Shown one piece after another: positions 1 through 10,310 of a DNA stretch of 64,000 nucleotides. Position numbers and translations under genes: made by a program. Position 1 is the first letter of the stretch; every line of letters starts with the position of its first letter. Source of the stretch: Christiangramia oceanisediminis. Lineage in GTDB: Bacteria; Bacteroidota; Bacteroidia; Flavobacteriales; Flavobacteriaceae. The notes under the pieces were generated by a model. It made no database searches. It saw nothing but the letters and a program-made list of their open reading frames with translations, and was not told the origin of the DNA. The stretch is from assembly GCF_022570735.2 (NCBI RefSeq), contig NZ_JANCNS010000003.1, forward strand, positions 310,001-374,000. The letters are read 5' to 3'.

Positions 1-1
1 C

Positions 2-2587
2 GAGCATTTGCTTTTCCTGGAATCTGAAAACCTCGGGAAAGGCGGACTGGACAAGATGAGTGCCCGAATCGGTGGTTCCGGTGCAAATGGATCTACCAGC
101 CGTGACCGTACCAATTATTATCAAACTGTGCCTAACGACGCATTGGAAAAGATGCTTTGGGCCGAAGCTGACAAACTGGGCTACTTTATCAATACGGTGA
201 CTGAACCCGTACTGGCCAAGGAAAAACAGGTAGTGAAAAATGAAAAAAGGCAGGGCGTAGATAACCGTCCTTATGGTCACGACATGTACGTGATAGACCG
301 CAACTTGTATCCCGAAGGACACCCTTACAGCTGGCAGGTGATTGGCAGCCTGGAAGATCTTCAGAATGCAAGCCTGGAGGACGTAAAGGAATTCTACAAT
401 AAATGGTATACACCCAACAACGTGATCCTTACCATTTCGGGAGATTTTGATCCGGAACAGGCACGGGACTGGGTTCACAAATATTTTGATGAGATCCCAA
501 GAGGTCCCGAAGTAGAGAAACTGGAAAAACAAATGGTTAGCCTTGAAAAGACCAAAAAGCTATACCACGAGGATAATTTTGCCAAGTTGCCTGAATTAAC
601 GCTTACCTGGCCTTCGGTTTATACCAATCATCCGGATTCGTATGCTCTTCAGATCCTTGCGAGCTACCTTGCAGATGGAAAGAATGCGCCACTTTACAAG
701 AAGCTGGTAGAAGAGGAAAAATTGAGCGGAAGGATCAGTATGTTCGATTATGAATCGGAACTGGCCGGCCAGCTGATGTTGCAGGTAAGAGCCTACGAAA
801 ATGTAGATCTCGACCAGGTTCAGCAGGCCATCAACGAAGTGTTTTCAGAATTTGCGCAGAATGGAATTCCGCAGAAAGACCTTGAGCGAATCAAGGCCGG
901 GCTGGAAACCGATTTTTACAACCAGATCTCCAGCGTTTTTGGAAAAGGCTATCAGCTTGCTCAATACGAGATCTATACGGGCGATCCTAACAACCTGAAC
1001 AAGGAAGTGCAAAATTTACTGTCGGTTTCACAGCAGGACGTAATGAACGTTTTCCGAAAATATGTCCAGGATAAAAATTATGTTGCTACCAGTTTTGTTC
1101 CGAAAGGATCTCCTGAACTTGCTTTGGAGGATTCAGAAAAAGCCGAAGTGGTCGAGGAAAAGATCGTTGAAGGCGCTGAAGAAGATTTCGATCCCAGCCA
1201 GCAGGCCAGCTATGAAAAAACTCCTTCCAGTTTCGACCGAAGCATAGAACCGCCTTACCACGGAAAGCCTGAAACCAGGGTTCCCGATATCTGGGAGCAG
1301 AATTTGCCTTCAGGAATGAAAGTAATGGGAATTACTAATAAGGAGGTTCCGCTGGTTCGCTTCAGCCTGGACATAAAAGGTGGCCAGTTACTCGAAAAAC
1401 CGGATCAGGCCGGTATCTCCAATTTACTGGCTGAAATGATGACCAAGGGAACGGCTAACAAAACTGCCGCCGAACTTGAAGAAGCTATCGAAATGCTTGG
1501 CGCCTCGATCTATGTAAATTCCGAAGAGGAAAAGATCACTATCAGCGGAAATACGCTTGCCAAAAATTACGAACAGACCCTTGAGCTGGTTAAGGAAATT
1601 TTGCTGCAACCTCGCTGGGATGAAGAAGAATTTAAACTGGCGAAACAACAGATCTTAAGCAGGCTTCAGGAGCAAAAAGGTGACCCGCTACAGATTGCCT
1701 CTAACGAATTCAACAAACTAATCTACGGGGAAGACAGCATACTTTCATACAATCTGCTGGGAACAACCGAATCTGTAACCAATATCAGTCTTAACGACCT
1801 GAAGAATTTTTACGAGGAAAACCTCTCGCCGCTTGCAGCCTCCTTCCTGGTAGTTGGCGCCATTGAAAAAGATACAGCTTTGAAACCGGTTCGGGGGATC
1901 TCTGCGAACTGGCCTCCAAAGAACATCGATTTTCCAGAATTTTCAAATCCTGAGTTACCCGAACAATCAAAGATTTATTTCTATGATGTTCCAGGCGCCA
2001 AGCAATCTATAATCAGCTTTGGAGCCCCTGCCCTATCGGCGACCGATGAGGATTTTTATCCGGCCGAGGTCATGAATTATCGACTTGGTGGTGGAAGTTT
2101 TGCTTCCCAGCTAACCCAGGAACTAAGGGAGAACAAAGGATACACCTACGGGATACGATCGAGGTTCACCCAGCGAAATTATATTGGTCCGTTTCAAATA
2201 AGCAGCGGCGTGCGAACCAATATCACTTATGAAGCAACTGAACTTATTAGGAATATCCTCAGGAATTATCCCCAAAGCTTTAAGCCTTCAGATCTTGAAG
2301 TTACCCAAAGTTATATGATAAAAAGCAACGCCAGGAGATTTGAAACCCTTGGCGCCAAGCTTAACATGCTTCAGGAGATCAGCGATTTTGGGTATGATTA
2401 TGATTATATCAAACAAAGGGAAAAGCTGGTTGAGGATTTGAGCGTGATGCAGATACAGGAACTGGCCAGGCAATATGTGAATCCCGAAAGGATGTATTTC
2501 CTGATCGTTGGAGATGCCGAAACACAATTAGACAAGCTGGATCAGCTTGGGTTTGGAGAACCCATACTGCTTAATCCAGAGGAATAA
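2..2587 (+). CDS. M16 family zinc peptidase, two-domain (5' partial)
   Basis: The frame is open from the left edge, so the N-terminus and the first His of the HxxEH zinc site lie outside; the Glu-His of that motif are the first visible codons (bases 2-7). The third metal ligand is probably the second Glu of EKQVVKNEKRQ, about 79 residues later. A second M16 half begins near visible residue 430 (WEQNLPSGMKV); its HxxEH position reads LLAEM, so it is a non-catalytic partner half, and it carries the usual ELRENKGYTYG segment near the end. Pitrilysin-type enzymes cleave unfolded peptides; Bacteroidota versions are usually exported, but the signal peptide is outside the window. It is followed by a strong terminator. 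The family is certain; substrate and location are not. Confidence 0.93.
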   Translation, partial: EHLLFLESENLGKGGLDKMSARIGGSGANGSTSRDRTNYYQTVPNDALEKMLWAEADKLGYFINTVTEPVLAKEKQVVKNEKRQGVDNRPYGHDMYVIDRNLYPEGHPYSWQVIGSLEDLQNASLEDVKEFYNKWYTPNNVILTISGDFDPEQARDWVHKYFDEIPRGPEVEKLEKQMVSLEKTKKLYHEDNFAKLPELTLTWPSVYTNHPDSYALQILASYLADGKNAPLYKKLVEEEKLSGRISMFDYESELAGQLMLQVRAYENVDLDQVQQAINEVFSEFAQNGIPQKDLERIKAGLETDFYNQISSVFGKGYQLAQYEIYTGDPNNLNKEVQNLLSVSQQDVMNVFRKYVQDKNYVATSFVPKGSPELALEDSEKAEVVEEKIVEGAEEDFDPSQQASYEKTPSSFDRSIEPPYHGKPETRVPDIWEQNLPSGMKVMGITNKEVPLVRFSLDIKGGQLLEKPDQAGISNLLAEMMTKGTANKTAAELEEAIEMLGASIYVNSEEEKITISGNTLAKNYEQTLELVKEILLQPRWDEEEFKLAKQQILSRLQEQKGDPLQIASNEFNKLIYGEDSILSYNLLGTTESVTNISLNDLKNFYEENLSPLAASFLVVGAIEKDTALKPVRGISANWPPKNIDFPEFSNPELPEQSKIYFYDVPGAKQSIISFGAPALSATDEDFYPAEVMNYRLGGGSFASQLTQELRENKGYTYGIRSRFTQRNYIGPFQISSGVRTNITYEATELIRNILRNYPQSFKPSDLEVTQSYMIKSNARRFETLGAKLNMLQEISDFGYDYDYIKQREKLVEDLSVMQIQELARQYVNPERMYFLIVGDAETQLDKLDQLGFGEPILLNPEE

Positions 2588-2614
2588 TACAAATTTTATA
2601 AAAGTTTTAAGGCA

Positions 2615-2643
2615 AAGGCGGAACAGGTAGTTCCGCCTTTTTT
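2615..2643 (+). terminator. Rho-independent terminator after the M16 peptidase
   Basis: Ten-base-pair stem AAGGCGGAAC/GTTCCGCCTT with a five-base loop, followed by a T run, 28 bases after the peptidase stop codon. Confidence 0.9.
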
Positions 2644-2685
2644 CTATCTTATCCAAACCTGAAATGACCAGTAAATCAAATCCTT

Positions 2686-3378
2686 TTGTCTGAAAAAGCA
2701 TCATATATACTTACCGGAAGTATTATCCTTGGGTTATTAGCGATCTATTTTTTCCACCCGCCTTTCAAAGAATTTATAGACCATACCTGGGATATTCTCT
2801 GGAGTGAAGACGAGGAAAGGATCAGTGCCTATTTTAAGGATTTCGGAGTTTGGGGACCAATCGCCATCATCCTGATCATGATCCTGCAGATCTTCCTGGT
2901 GGTATTCCCATCCTGGTTACCCATGATCGTCGCGGTGCTGGCATATGGCTTCTGGGGAGGAGCTTTTATTTCGATCGCCGGCGTGTTCTGTGCTTCCAGT
3001 ATCGCATTTTACCTTGGAAAGTGGCTGGGAGAAGATCATCTCGAAAAAGTAATGGGAAAATCCAAAAACAAAAAAGCCGAGCGCTGGATCTCAGAATACG
3101 GATTCTGGACGATCGCCATTTTCAGAATTTCTCCATTTCTTTCGAATGACGCCATAAGTATTATTGCAGGAATGCTGAGCATGACATACCGGAAATTCAT
3201 CCTTGCCACGCTTACCGGAATTGTTCCTCTCTCTTTTGCGATCGCCTATTTTGGACAGGATACCGATACCCTGAAAAACGGACTTTACTGGATTGGTGGA
3301 GGTGGCATACTTATTTACGGGATCTATGTATATATAGACTACAGGAAGCGCAAAAAGCTAAAATCCGAGAATGCCTAA
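2686..3378 (+). CDS. TVP38/TMEM64 (DedA-like, VTT domain) membrane protein
   Basis: 230-residue integral membrane protein with about six hydrophobic segments (roughly residues 6-25, 52-75, 77-110, 150-170, 172-190 and 200-220). The central part (VFPSWLPMIVAVLAYGFWG, then GKWLG) and the FRISPFLSND..SIIAG re-entrant-type segment are typical of the SNARE-associated/VTT family, whose members act in lipid handling at the inner membrane; the exact role here is unknown. The start is TTG at 2686: the nearest upstream ATG (2664) is in another frame and stops at once, and the first internal Met lies inside a membrane helix. The next gene starts 12 bases after the stop, so they probably share a transcript. 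Confidence 0.85.
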   Translation: MSEKASYILTGSIILGLLAIYFFHPPFKEFIDHTWDILWSEDEERISAYFKDFGVWGPIAIILIMILQIFLVVFPSWLPMIVAVLAYGFWGGAFISIAGVFCASSIAFYLGKWLGEDHLEKVMGKSKNKKAERWISEYGFWTIAIFRISPFLSNDAISIIAGMLSMTYRKFILATLTGIVPLSFAIAYFGQDTDTLKNGLYWIGGGGILIYGIYVYIDYRKRKKLKSENA

Positions 3379-3389
3379 AACCAGGAAGG

Positions 3390-4055
3390 ATGCAACAATT
3401 TTTTCGGTTTCTTAAAAATCTGTTTTTACTTGTTCTGACCCCGGCAGTGATTTACCTGTTGCTAAATTTGATTGGTGCAATTATACCGGTGAATAGCGGA
3501 TCAAATGCTGAAAATGGGAAAATCAAGATCTACCTCATCCAGAATGGCACTCATACCGATATCGTCCTACCCGTTAGCAACAAAATTCTGAACTGGCAGG
3601 AAACGATTCCAGAATCCAGATTTCCTGTTCCAGGTGAAACTGCTTACTATGCCTTTGGCTGGGGTGACCTGGAGTTTTACAGAACCACTCCGCAATGGGA
3701 CGATCTGCAACTCACAACTGCTGCAACCAGCCTGTTTCTGAATACACCTTCAGCGATCCATGTTACCAGGATGGATTTCCCGGAGAAACGAAATCACATT
3801 CAGCTTAGCCTAAGCGAGGTCCAGTACCGGAAGCTTTCAGAATATATCTTAAAACATTTTGAAACCGATAAAAATGGAACTCCGGTTCCGCTAGACTTCA
3901 GCTATACTCAAGATGACCTTTTTTTCGCCTCAAGATCTTCCTTCCATGCCTTTAGAACCTGCAACACCTGGGTTAACAGCGCCCTGAAATATGCAGGCCT
4001 GGAAGCCTGTCTCTGGACGGCCTTCTCGCAGGTGATCTTCTGGAAATATTCCTGA
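3390..4055 (+). CDS. DUF2459 / TIGR02117 family protein
   Basis: 221 residues. One N-terminal membrane anchor (about 10-35) precedes a soluble domain with IYLIQNGTHTDIVLPV and YYAFGWGDLEFY, and a late FRTCNTWVNSALKYAGL segment; these are hallmarks of the DUF2459 (TIGR02117, sometimes labelled urease-associated) family. The His of GTHTD and the Cys of RTCNTW look like a possible catalytic pair of an NlpC/P60-type fold, but that is inference. A good ribosome-binding site (AGGAAGG) precedes the ATG, and the gene lies 12 bases after the VTT protein. Biochemical function is not established for this family. Confidence 0.8.
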   Translation: MQQFFRFLKNLFLLVLTPAVIYLLLNLIGAIIPVNSGSNAENGKIKIYLIQNGTHTDIVLPVSNKILNWQETIPESRFPVPGETAYYAFGWGDLEFYRTTPQWDDLQLTTAATSLFLNTPSAIHVTRMDFPEKRNHIQLSLSEVQYRKLSEYILKHFETDKNGTPVPLDFSYTQDDLFFASRSSFHAFRTCNTWVNSALKYAGLEACLWTAFSQVIFWKYS

Positions 4056-4141
4056 GCAGTTTTATCATTATTTTATAATTGAAGAATCTTTATTGGTCTT
4101 CAAATATCTTATTTTCAGATACCTAACCAATAATTACATTG

Positions 4142-5434
4142 ATGAGCTTTTCTGATCAAGAAAAAGACATTTCAAAATATATCCATAAACTGGGCAATAG
4201 CCATGACCTTGAGCCATTGATGGAGCGCATCGGCGATTCCCGGTTTGTCCTCCTTGGTGAAGCCAGCCATGGCACCCATGAATATTACACCTGGCGCGCA
4301 GAAATTTCCAAGCGCCTTATTAAGGAGAAAGGCTTTGATTTCATAGCCGTGGAAGGCGACTGGCCGGATTGTTTCAACATCAACAAATGGATCAAGAACG
4401 GTGATGAACAGGAGATTCAGAGTGTACTCGAGGAATTCAAAAGATGGCCAACCTGGATGTGGGCTAACTGGGAAATTGCGGCATTCGCCAATTGGCTGAA
4501 ATCACATAACCAGGAACGGCCGGCATCTGAAATGGTTGGTTTTTATGGTTTGGATGTCTATAGCTTATGGGAAAGTATGGAGCTCATCGTAAGTTATCTT
4601 GAAAACGAAGATCCAGAAACGGCAGAAATTGCAAAAAATGCCATGATGTGCTTCCAGCCTTATAAGGAAAGAGATTCTTACGGATCTATTTTCAACAAGG
4701 CCAAACCCGGCTGTCAGGATCAGGTAATTGAACTTCTGAAAAAGGTAAGACAGCGTTCTCATAATTATGATCATGCCCTGGAAGCCGATCTAAATGCTGA
4801 AATGAATGCGCTGGTCATGGCGAACGCTGAAAGATACTATAAGGCGATGTCTGACTTTACTCAGAACTCCTGGAATGTACGTGACAGGCATATGATGGAA
4901 ACCCTCGACAAACTTTTAGATTATCACGGAGACGATTCCAAAGTGATCGTCTGGGCGCATAATACCCATATTGGCGATGCCCGGGCCACCGATATGGCCA
5001 ACCACGGACTCTTTAACCTGGGAGAGCTGGTAAGAAGAGAAAAAGGTACCAGGAATACCGTGCTGGTGGGTTTTGGATCCTATGCAGGCTCGGTGATCGC
5101 CGGAAAATCCTGGGGCGCACCCATGCAGGAAATGGAACTTCCGGAAGCTATTCCGGGGAGTTTCGAGCATAAACTACACAATATGGATAGCCATAATAAA
5201 CTGATGATCTTCGATGAACATCCTCGAATTACCGAAGCTTTCGAAGATAAAATTGGTCACAGGGCCGTTGGGGTAGTTTATGATCCCGATAATGAACGAT
5301 CTAATTATGTCCCTTCTGAAATACCCGAAAGATATGATGCCTTTATATACCTGGACCAAACTCAGGGATTACATCCATTAAAATACAAACCCGAAGGAAA
5401 GTTAACCCCCGAAACCTTCCCCTTCGGAATCTAA
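4142..5434 (+). CDS. Erythromycin esterase family hydrolase
   Basis: 430 residues from ATG 4142 (a TTG codon immediately before it is a less likely start). All motif blocks of the Ere family are visible: [11 protein letters not shown] near residue 38 (Glu and His), VEGDWPD near 70 (Glu) and [10 protein letters not shown] near 265 (His), corresponding to the EreB catalytic Glu/His set. No signal peptide is apparent, so it should be cytoplasmic. Family members hydrolyse the macrolide lactone in some hosts, but chromosomal homologues in Bacteroidota and Actinobacteria often have unknown natural substrates. It lies 11 bases upstream of fbaB and may be co-transcribed. A resistance phenotype should not be assumed. 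Confidence 0.9.
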   Translation: MSFSDQEKDISKYIHKLGNSHDLEPLMERIGDSRFVLLGEASHGTHEYYTWRAEISKRLIKEKGFDFIAVEGDWPDCFNINKWIKNGDEQEIQSVLEEFKRWPTWMWANWEIAAFANWLKSHNQERPASEMVGFYGLDVYSLWESMELIVSYLENEDPETAEIAKNAMMCFQPYKERDSYGSIFNKAKPGCQDQVIELLKKVRQRSHNYDHALEADLNAEMNALVMANAERYYKAMSDFTQNSWNVRDRHMMETLDKLLDYHGDDSKVIVWAHNTHIGDARATDMANHGLFNLGELVRREKGTRNTVLVGFGSYAGSVIAGKSWGAPMQEMELPEAIPGSFEHKLHNMDSHNKLMIFDEHPRITEAFEDKIGHRAVGVVYDPDNERSNYVPSEIPERYDAFIYLDQTQGLHPLKYKPEGKLTPETFPFGI

Positions 5435-5445
5435 AACAACCAGTC

Positions 5446-6504
5446 ATGAAAAATTTAAAAGAGATCGAAGACATTTTAGGCGACGACGCAGCTTATTACC
5501 TGGAACATACATGCGACAAGATACCAGCAGACAGAATTCAGGCGCCGGGACCAGGCACGGTTGAAACTTTTATCGACAGCGACCGAAATCCGCAAAGCCT
5601 GCGAAGCCTTGCCCAGTTATACGGGCACGGTAACCTTGGCGGCACCGGATTTTTGAATATCCTACCCATCGACCAGGGAATTGAACATTCAGCTGCATTT
5701 TCATTCTACAAGAACCAGGATTATTTTGATCCTGAAAATATCATTAACCTGGCCATCGAAGCTGGTTGCAATGGGGTTGCCTCCACATTTGGTGTACTTG
5801 CAAGACATGCCAGGCGTTTCGCTCATAAAATTCCTTTTGTGGTGAAGATCAACCATAACGAGCTACTGACCTATCCCAATAAATACGACCAGATTCCATA
5901 TGGAACCGTTAAGGAAGCCTGGAACCTGGGAGCTGTAGCCATTGGAGCGACCATTTATTTTGGTTCAGAAGAAAGCAACAGGCAGATCGTTGAGATCGCA
6001 AGAGCTTTTGAAGAAGCCCACGAACTGGGAATGGCTACTATTTTATGGTGTTATACGCGGAATTCGGATTTTAAGAAAGATGGAAAAGATTATCATTCCT
6101 CAGCCGACCTTACCGGACAGGCGAATCATTTAGGTGTCACCATTAAAGCCGACGTGATCAAACAAAAATTACCAACCAACAATTTCGGATACCAGAACAT
6201 CGATTTTGGCAAGTATGACGACGAAATGTATAAACAGCTTAGTACCGATCATCCAATAGACCTGTGTCGATACCAGGTTGCGAATTGTTATATGGGAAAA
6301 ATAGGACTCATTAATTCAGGTGGTGGTTCCAAAGGAGAGTCCGACGAAAAAGAGGCGGTTCGCACCGCCGTTATCAATAAACGAGCCGGTGGCGCAGGAC
6401 TTATTATGGGCAGAAAAGCTTTTCAGCGACCTTTAAAAGAAGGTGTGGAAATCTTGAATAAGGTACAGTCGGTTTACCTGGAAGATAAGATTACGATTGC
6501 CTGA
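5446..6504 (+). CDS. fbaB: Class I fructose-bisphosphate aldolase (DhnA/FbaB type)
   Basis: 352 residues, full length for the archaeal/bacterial FbaB branch. It interconverts fructose 1,6-bisphosphate with dihydroxyacetone phosphate and glyceraldehyde 3-phosphate by a Schiff base, so it needs no metal. Visible blocks are [12 protein letters not shown] (DHG-type active-site strand), [23 protein letters not shown] (whose Lys is the likely Schiff-base residue) and [15 protein letters not shown] followed by [14 protein letters not shown], which forms the phosphate site. The last 14 bases overlap the 3' end of rimO on the other strand, with no terminator between them. Confidence 0.95.
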   Translation: MKNLKEIEDILGDDAAYYLEHTCDKIPADRIQAPGPGTVETFIDSDRNPQSLRSLAQLYGHGNLGGTGFLNILPIDQGIEHSAAFSFYKNQDYFDPENIINLAIEAGCNGVASTFGVLARHARRFAHKIPFVVKINHNELLTYPNKYDQIPYGTVKEAWNLGAVAIGATIYFGSEESNRQIVEIARAFEEAHELGMATILWCYTRNSDFKKDGKDYHSSADLTGQANHLGVTIKADVIKQKLPTNNFGYQNIDFGKYDDEMYKQLSTDHPIDLCRYQVANCYMGKIGLINSGGGSKGESDEKEAVRTAVINKRAGGAGLIMGRKAFQRPLKEGVEILNKVQSVYLEDKITIA

Positions 6505-7843
6505 TCTTCAATTCCTTTCGTTTCGGCTTTTCTGAAGTGACATTCAAAGGCTCTCCGTAAAGGTCGAAATCGGCCGCATCGGTGATTTTAACCTCATAGT
6601 AATCGCCAGTCTTAAGATAAACCGATGTCGCGTCAATCAATACCTCGTTATCCACATCGGGCGAATCGTATTCGGTTCTACCCACGAAATAATTACCTTC
6701 CTTACGATCGATCACCACCTTAAAGACCTCGCCGATCTTTTGCTGGTTCAGCTCCCACGAGATCTGAGACTGGATTTCCATGATCTCATTCGCTCTTTCC
6801 TGCTTCACCTCCTGAGGCACATTATCCTCCAGGTTATAAGCATGTGTATTCTCTTCATGGGAATAAGTGAAACATCCCAGTCGCTCAAAACGCATTTCCT
6901 TAACCCAATCTTTCAATTCCTGGAAATGTTCTTCGGTCTCCCCGGGATAACCCACGATAAGAGTGGTTCGAATTGCCATTTCAGGCACCCTTTTTCTGAA
7001 TTCCTTCAGAAGTTTGGTCGTCTTTTCATGGGTGGTTCCACGGCGCATCGATTTAAGCAGATCATCAGATATATGCTGAAGCGGAATATCCAGGTAATTA
7101 CAGATCTTAGGTTCGCGTTTCATCACCTCAAGCACATCCATCGGGAAACCGGTTGGGAATGCGTAATGAAGGCGTATCCATTCGATACCTTCCACCTTTA
7201 CCAGGTTTTCCAGCAATTCGGCCAGTTTTCTTTTTTTGTAAAGATCCAGCCCGTAATAAGTGAGATCCTGGGCGATCAGGATCAATTCCTTCACCCCATT
7301 AGCGGCAAGCTTTTCAGCTTCCATTACCAGGTTTTCTATAGGAGTGGAACGATGGCCTCCACGCATAAGCGGGATGGCACAAAAAGAACAAGGCCGGTCG
7401 CAACCTTCGGCGATCTTTAAATAGGCATAGTTCTTAGGAGTTGTGGTTAGTCGCTCGCCTATCAGCTCATGCTTATAATCGGCCTCCAAAGCAGCAAGTA
7501 ACCCGGGCAATTCGGTAGTCCCAAAATACTGGTCTACATTCGGAATTTCCTTCTGAAGATCGGGCTTATAGCGTTCGCTCAAACACCCGGTAACAAAAAC
7601 CTTGTCCACTTCTCCTTCTTCCTTCTTCTGAACAAAGTCCAAAATCGTATTCACCGACTGCTCCTTGGCATTATCGATAAATCCACAGGTATTGATCACC
7701 ACGATATTTCCTTCCTGCTCGTGAACAACATCCTTGTTATTGGCTTTCAACTGCCCCATCAGCACTTCAGAATCGTACACATTCTTACTGCATCCAAGGG
7801 TGACCACGTTGATCCTGTTCTTCTTTCTTGACTTCGTTCTCAT
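6491..7843 (-). CDS. rimO: Ribosomal protein S12 methylthiotransferase RimO
   Basis: Radical-SAM enzyme that adds a methylthio group to the conserved Asp of ribosomal protein S12. Counting from ATG 7843 (450 residues), the N-terminal MTTase domain shows Cys18, Cys53 and Cys87 for the auxiliary 4Fe-4S cluster, the radical-SAM CxxxCxxC is Cys148/152/155 (GCDRPCSFC), and a C-terminal TRAM domain follows ([27 protein letters not shown]). RimO is separated from MiaB by the [11 protein letters not shown] start and the TRAM sequence. The longer frame beginning at 7864 adds only MVSKWNK and is less likely. A -7 promoter box is present at 7912-7919. Confidence 0.96.
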   Translation of the reverse strand: MRTKSRKKNRINVVTLGCSKNVYDSEVLMGQLKANNKDVVHEQEGNIVVINTCGFIDNAKEQSVNTILDFVQKKEEGEVDKVFVTGCLSERYKPDLQKEIPNVDQYFGTTELPGLLAALEADYKHELIGERLTTTPKNYAYLKIAEGCDRPCSFCAIPLMRGGHRSTPIENLVMEAEKLAANGVKELILIAQDLTYYGLDLYKKRKLAELLENLVKVEGIEWIRLHYAFPTGFPMDVLEVMKREPKICNYLDIPLQHISDDLLKSMRRGTTHEKTTKLLKEFRKRVPEMAIRTTLIVGYPGETEEHFQELKDWVKEMRFERLGCFTYSHEENTHAYNLEDNVPQEVKQERANEIMEIQSQISWELNQQKIGEVFKVVIDRKEGNYFVGRTEYDSPDVDNEVLIDATSVYLKTGDYYEVKITDAADFDLYGEPLNVTSEKPKRKELKIRQS

Positions 7844-7911
7844 CTTATTCCATTTTGACACCACCCAGACCTTACAGGTTTTTGAAACTTGCGAGGTCTT
7901 TTTGGCGGGTG

Positions 7912-7919
7912 CAAAGATA
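7912..7919 (-). promoter_or_regulatory. Putative rimO promoter -7 box
   Basis: Minus-strand TATCTTTG matches the Bacteroidota TAnnTTTG box. A CTG (TTG with one change) lies 19 bases upstream. Expected transcription start is about 60 bases before the rimO ATG. Confidence 0.5.
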
Positions 7920-8023
7920 CAATCTAAAATCTGAATTGCAGAACGCTAAGTATGAAGACTTAAAATAGCCAGGTTCACAAAGTTGCAGTTTTGTATCTTC
8001 ACTTTCTGAAACAAGCCAGATCC

Positions 8024-9148
8024 ATGAAACAAAAACTACTCGTCTTAATCATTTTGTTCATAAACATCAGCCTTTTCGCCCAGCAACGAAGCCGGGATCT
8101 TGGAATCGAAATTGGCGTTCTTCCCACCGGAGCCAGGAATTCGATCACCGATGTGGAAGGTGTAAAGGTGGGACATACCACGCTTATCGAAGGAGACAGT
8201 ATTCGTACAGGAGTTACCGCGATCTTGCCGCATGACGGGAATATCTTTCAGAAGAAAGTTCCGGCGGCGGTTTATGTGGGGAATGGCTTCGGAAAACTGG
8301 CCGGCAGCACACAGGTAGAAGAACTTGGGAATATTGAAACTCCTATCATCCTTACCAACACTTTAAATGTGGCTACCGCCATGGACGCGCTGATCAAATA
8401 CAGCCTTGGACTGCCCGGAAACGAAGATGTAAGATCGGTAAATGCCATTGTTGGTGAAACCAATGATGGTTATCTGAACGATATTCGTGGCCAGCATGTA
8501 CAAACAGAAAACGTGATTTCGGCCATCAATTCTGCAAGTTCAAATGTAACGGAAGGCAATGTTGGCGCCGGAACCGGGACCATTTGCTTCGGATTTAAAG
8601 GCGGAATTGGCACCTCGTCCCGCAAACTTCCTGAAAGCCTGGGCGGCTACAGGATTGGGGTGCTGGTACAGACCAATTTCGGTGGAAACCTTACGATAGA
8701 CGGCGCTCCGGTTGGAGAGGAAATCGGAAAATTCAGTTTCAGGGATCGCATTTTAGATAGTGCCGATGGTTCCTGTATGATCGTGGTCGCTACCGATGCT
8801 CCTCTGAATTCGCGAAATTTAAAAAGACTGGCTAAACGAGCACTACTCGGGTTAGGACGAACCGGTGGGATCGCCTCCAATGGAAGCGGAGATTATGTGA
8901 TCGCCTTTTCAACTGCGAAAGAGAACCGAATCCCATATAGAATTGAGAAAGATCTGCTGGAACAAAAAGTAGTTCCCAATGACCTGATGTCTCCCATCTT
9001 TATGGCGGCTATCGAAGCCACCGAAGAAGCTATCCTGAATTCATTGTTTATGGCTGAAGATATGACCGGGTTTCAAGGCAGAACGATCGAAGCCTTGCCA
9101 ATGCAAAAAGTAAAACCGATCCTGGAAAAATATAAGGTAATAGATTAG
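8024..9148 (+). CDS. P1 family (DmpA/BapA-type) aminopeptidase, exported
   Basis: 374 residues from ATG 8024, which directly begins a signal peptide (MKQKLLVLIILFINISLFAQ), so the longer frame from 7991 is rejected. The mature part opens with RDLGIEIGVLPTGARNSITDV and VGHTT, typical of the L-aminopeptidase/D-esterase family of N-terminal nucleophile hydrolases, which self-cleave before a Ser. The probable cleavage site is the Gly-Ser of SNGSGDYVIAFST near residue 290. VGAGTGTICFGFKGGIGTSSR matches the substrate-pocket block. Likely periplasmic. It ends 4 bases inside the convergent aminotransferase gene. Substrate (L- or D-amino-terminal or beta-peptides) cannot be read from sequence. Confidence 0.9.
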   Translation: MKQKLLVLIILFINISLFAQQRSRDLGIEIGVLPTGARNSITDVEGVKVGHTTLIEGDSIRTGVTAILPHDGNIFQKKVPAAVYVGNGFGKLAGSTQVEELGNIETPIILTNTLNVATAMDALIKYSLGLPGNEDVRSVNAIVGETNDGYLNDIRGQHVQTENVISAINSASSNVTEGNVGAGTGTICFGFKGGIGTSSRKLPESLGGYRIGVLVQTNFGGNLTIDGAPVGEEIGKFSFRDRILDSADGSCMIVVATDAPLNSRNLKRLAKRALLGLGRTGGIASNGSGDYVIAFSTAKENRIPYRIEKDLLEQKVVPNDLMSPIFMAAIEATEEAILNSLFMAEDMTGFQGRTIEALPMQKVKPILEKYKVID

Positions 9149-10026
9149 GCCTGGCAGTTTCGGGTTTTCTCTTTAAAGGCCTTTTGAAGTTTTTGGGTAA
9201 CTGGACCTGCTTCAGGACGGGAAAAGATCTTGCTCCCTTCAAAAAAGATATCTGTGATCATCATGACCTGGGTAGTCGTTCCGGTAAGAAAAACTTCATC
9301 CAGATTTTCAAAATCCTCTAATCTGTATGACTCTTCCCTGATATCCAAACTGAGTTCCCTGCATAGATCTATCACGATCTTTCTCGTAATTCCTGAAAGA
9401 ATTTCGGGACCTTCCGGATGGGTGTAGATCACATTATCCTTCACAAAAAAAGCCGTGGAATGCGAACCTTCAGTAATCTTTCCATCCCGAAATAACAGGG
9501 TTTCATCAAGGCCCAGGCGATGTGATTCATCATTCAACATGGTATTGGCCAGGTAGGAAGTGGTTTTGATATCGCAGCGATGCCAGCGAATGTCTTCCGC
9601 CAATAGCAATCGCCAGCTTCTCTGTTCAAAATCCTTCAGTTTAACCGGAAAGGAATAAACCAGGAAATTAGGTTCAGAAGACTGCGGAAAGAAATGTGTT
9701 CTTGGGGCTGTTCCGCGGCTTAGTTGTAAATAAACCGCAGCATCTTCTTCAGCATAAGAACTGCGCTCCACTGCCTGCAGAATGAATGGCACCAGTTTTT
9801 TCACTTCAAAATCGAACCTGATCTGTGATAGGCTGTATTTAAGTCGGTCTAAATGTTCCTCCAAAGCGAAGACCTTTCCGTCATAAAACGGAATGACTTC
9901 ATACAGCGCGTCACCCAGCATAAAGCCACGGTCAAAAACCGAGATCTGAGCCTCTTCAGGCTTCATCCATTCACCATTCAGGCAAACTTCATTAGGATAA
10001 CTTTTTCCTGGAATTTGTGGTAGCAT
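9145..10026 (-). CDS. dat: Class IV aminotransferase, D-amino-acid transaminase type
   Basis: 293-residue PLP enzyme of fold type IV. Lys154 (CDIKTTSYLAN) is the Schiff-base lysine and Glu186 (ITEGSHSTAFF) contacts the pyridine nitrogen; their spacing of 32 matches D-alanine aminotransferase. RGTAPRTHFFP (Arg109, His111) matches the carboxylate trap of D-amino-acid transaminases and argues against a branched-chain enzyme. It could supply D-Glu or D-Ala for peptidoglycan or recycle D-amino acids. It is the last gene of the ftsY operon, overlapping the preceding small membrane-protein gene by one base. Confidence 0.85.
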   Translation of the reverse strand: MLPQIPGKSYPNEVCLNGEWMKPEEAQISVFDRGFMLGDALYEVIPFYDGKVFALEEHLDRLKYSLSQIRFDFEVKKLVPFILQAVERSSYAEEDAAVYLQLSRGTAPRTHFFPQSSEPNFLVYSFPVKLKDFEQRSWRLLLAEDIRWHRCDIKTTSYLANTMLNDESHRLGLDETLLFRDGKITEGSHSTAFFVKDNVIYTHPEGPEILSGITRKIVIDLCRELSLDIREESYRLEDFENLDEVFLTGTTTQVMMITDIFFEGSKIFSRPEAGPVTQKLQKAFKEKTRNCQA

Positions 10027-10310
10027 TATTGAAAATAATTATGAAGCTGCAGCATCCACTCCTGTTCGTAATATCTCACAATACTGATCAAAATCGCTCC
10101 GGCGATCACATAGGCCCAGTGGTAGGAGTTCCTCTTTAGCAGGATCCCACCCACGATGGCGAAGATCAAATATGGAACGGCCAGGATCAGATTCGGAATA
10201 GCCCATGCTCCCTGGAAGATCGCTGCCACCTTCATCACTACGTAAAAAATACTATAAAAGAAGATGATCTTCGAAATGATCACAAGGTAACGTTGGGAAA
10301 CTTTACTCAT
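10026..10310 (-). CDS. Small three-helix membrane protein, function unknown
   Basis: 94 residues with about three hydrophobic helices (roughly 8-32, 36-58 and 64-84) and a short charged C-terminus (YYEQEWMLQLHNYFQ). I do not recognise a named family. It is embedded in the ftsY operon: its start overlaps the amidase gene by 8 bases and its stop shares one base with the aminotransferase ATG, so translation is probably coupled. That tight packing supports it being a real gene. Confidence 0.75.
   Translation of the reverse strand: MSKVSQRYLVIISKIIFFYSIFYVVMKVAAIFQGAWAIPNLILAVPYLIFAIVGGILLKRNSYHWAYVIAGAILISIVRYYEQEWMLQLHNYFQ

Noticed and set aside
4142-5434. An antibiotic-resistance call for the erythromycin esterase homologue
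   Set aside because: Family membership alone does not show macrolide hydrolysis, and the chromosomal context is metabolic.
6740-7420. 226-residue plus-strand frame opposite rimO
   Set aside because: RimO on the minus strand has all its Cys motifs and domains; the plus frame has no recognisable domain.
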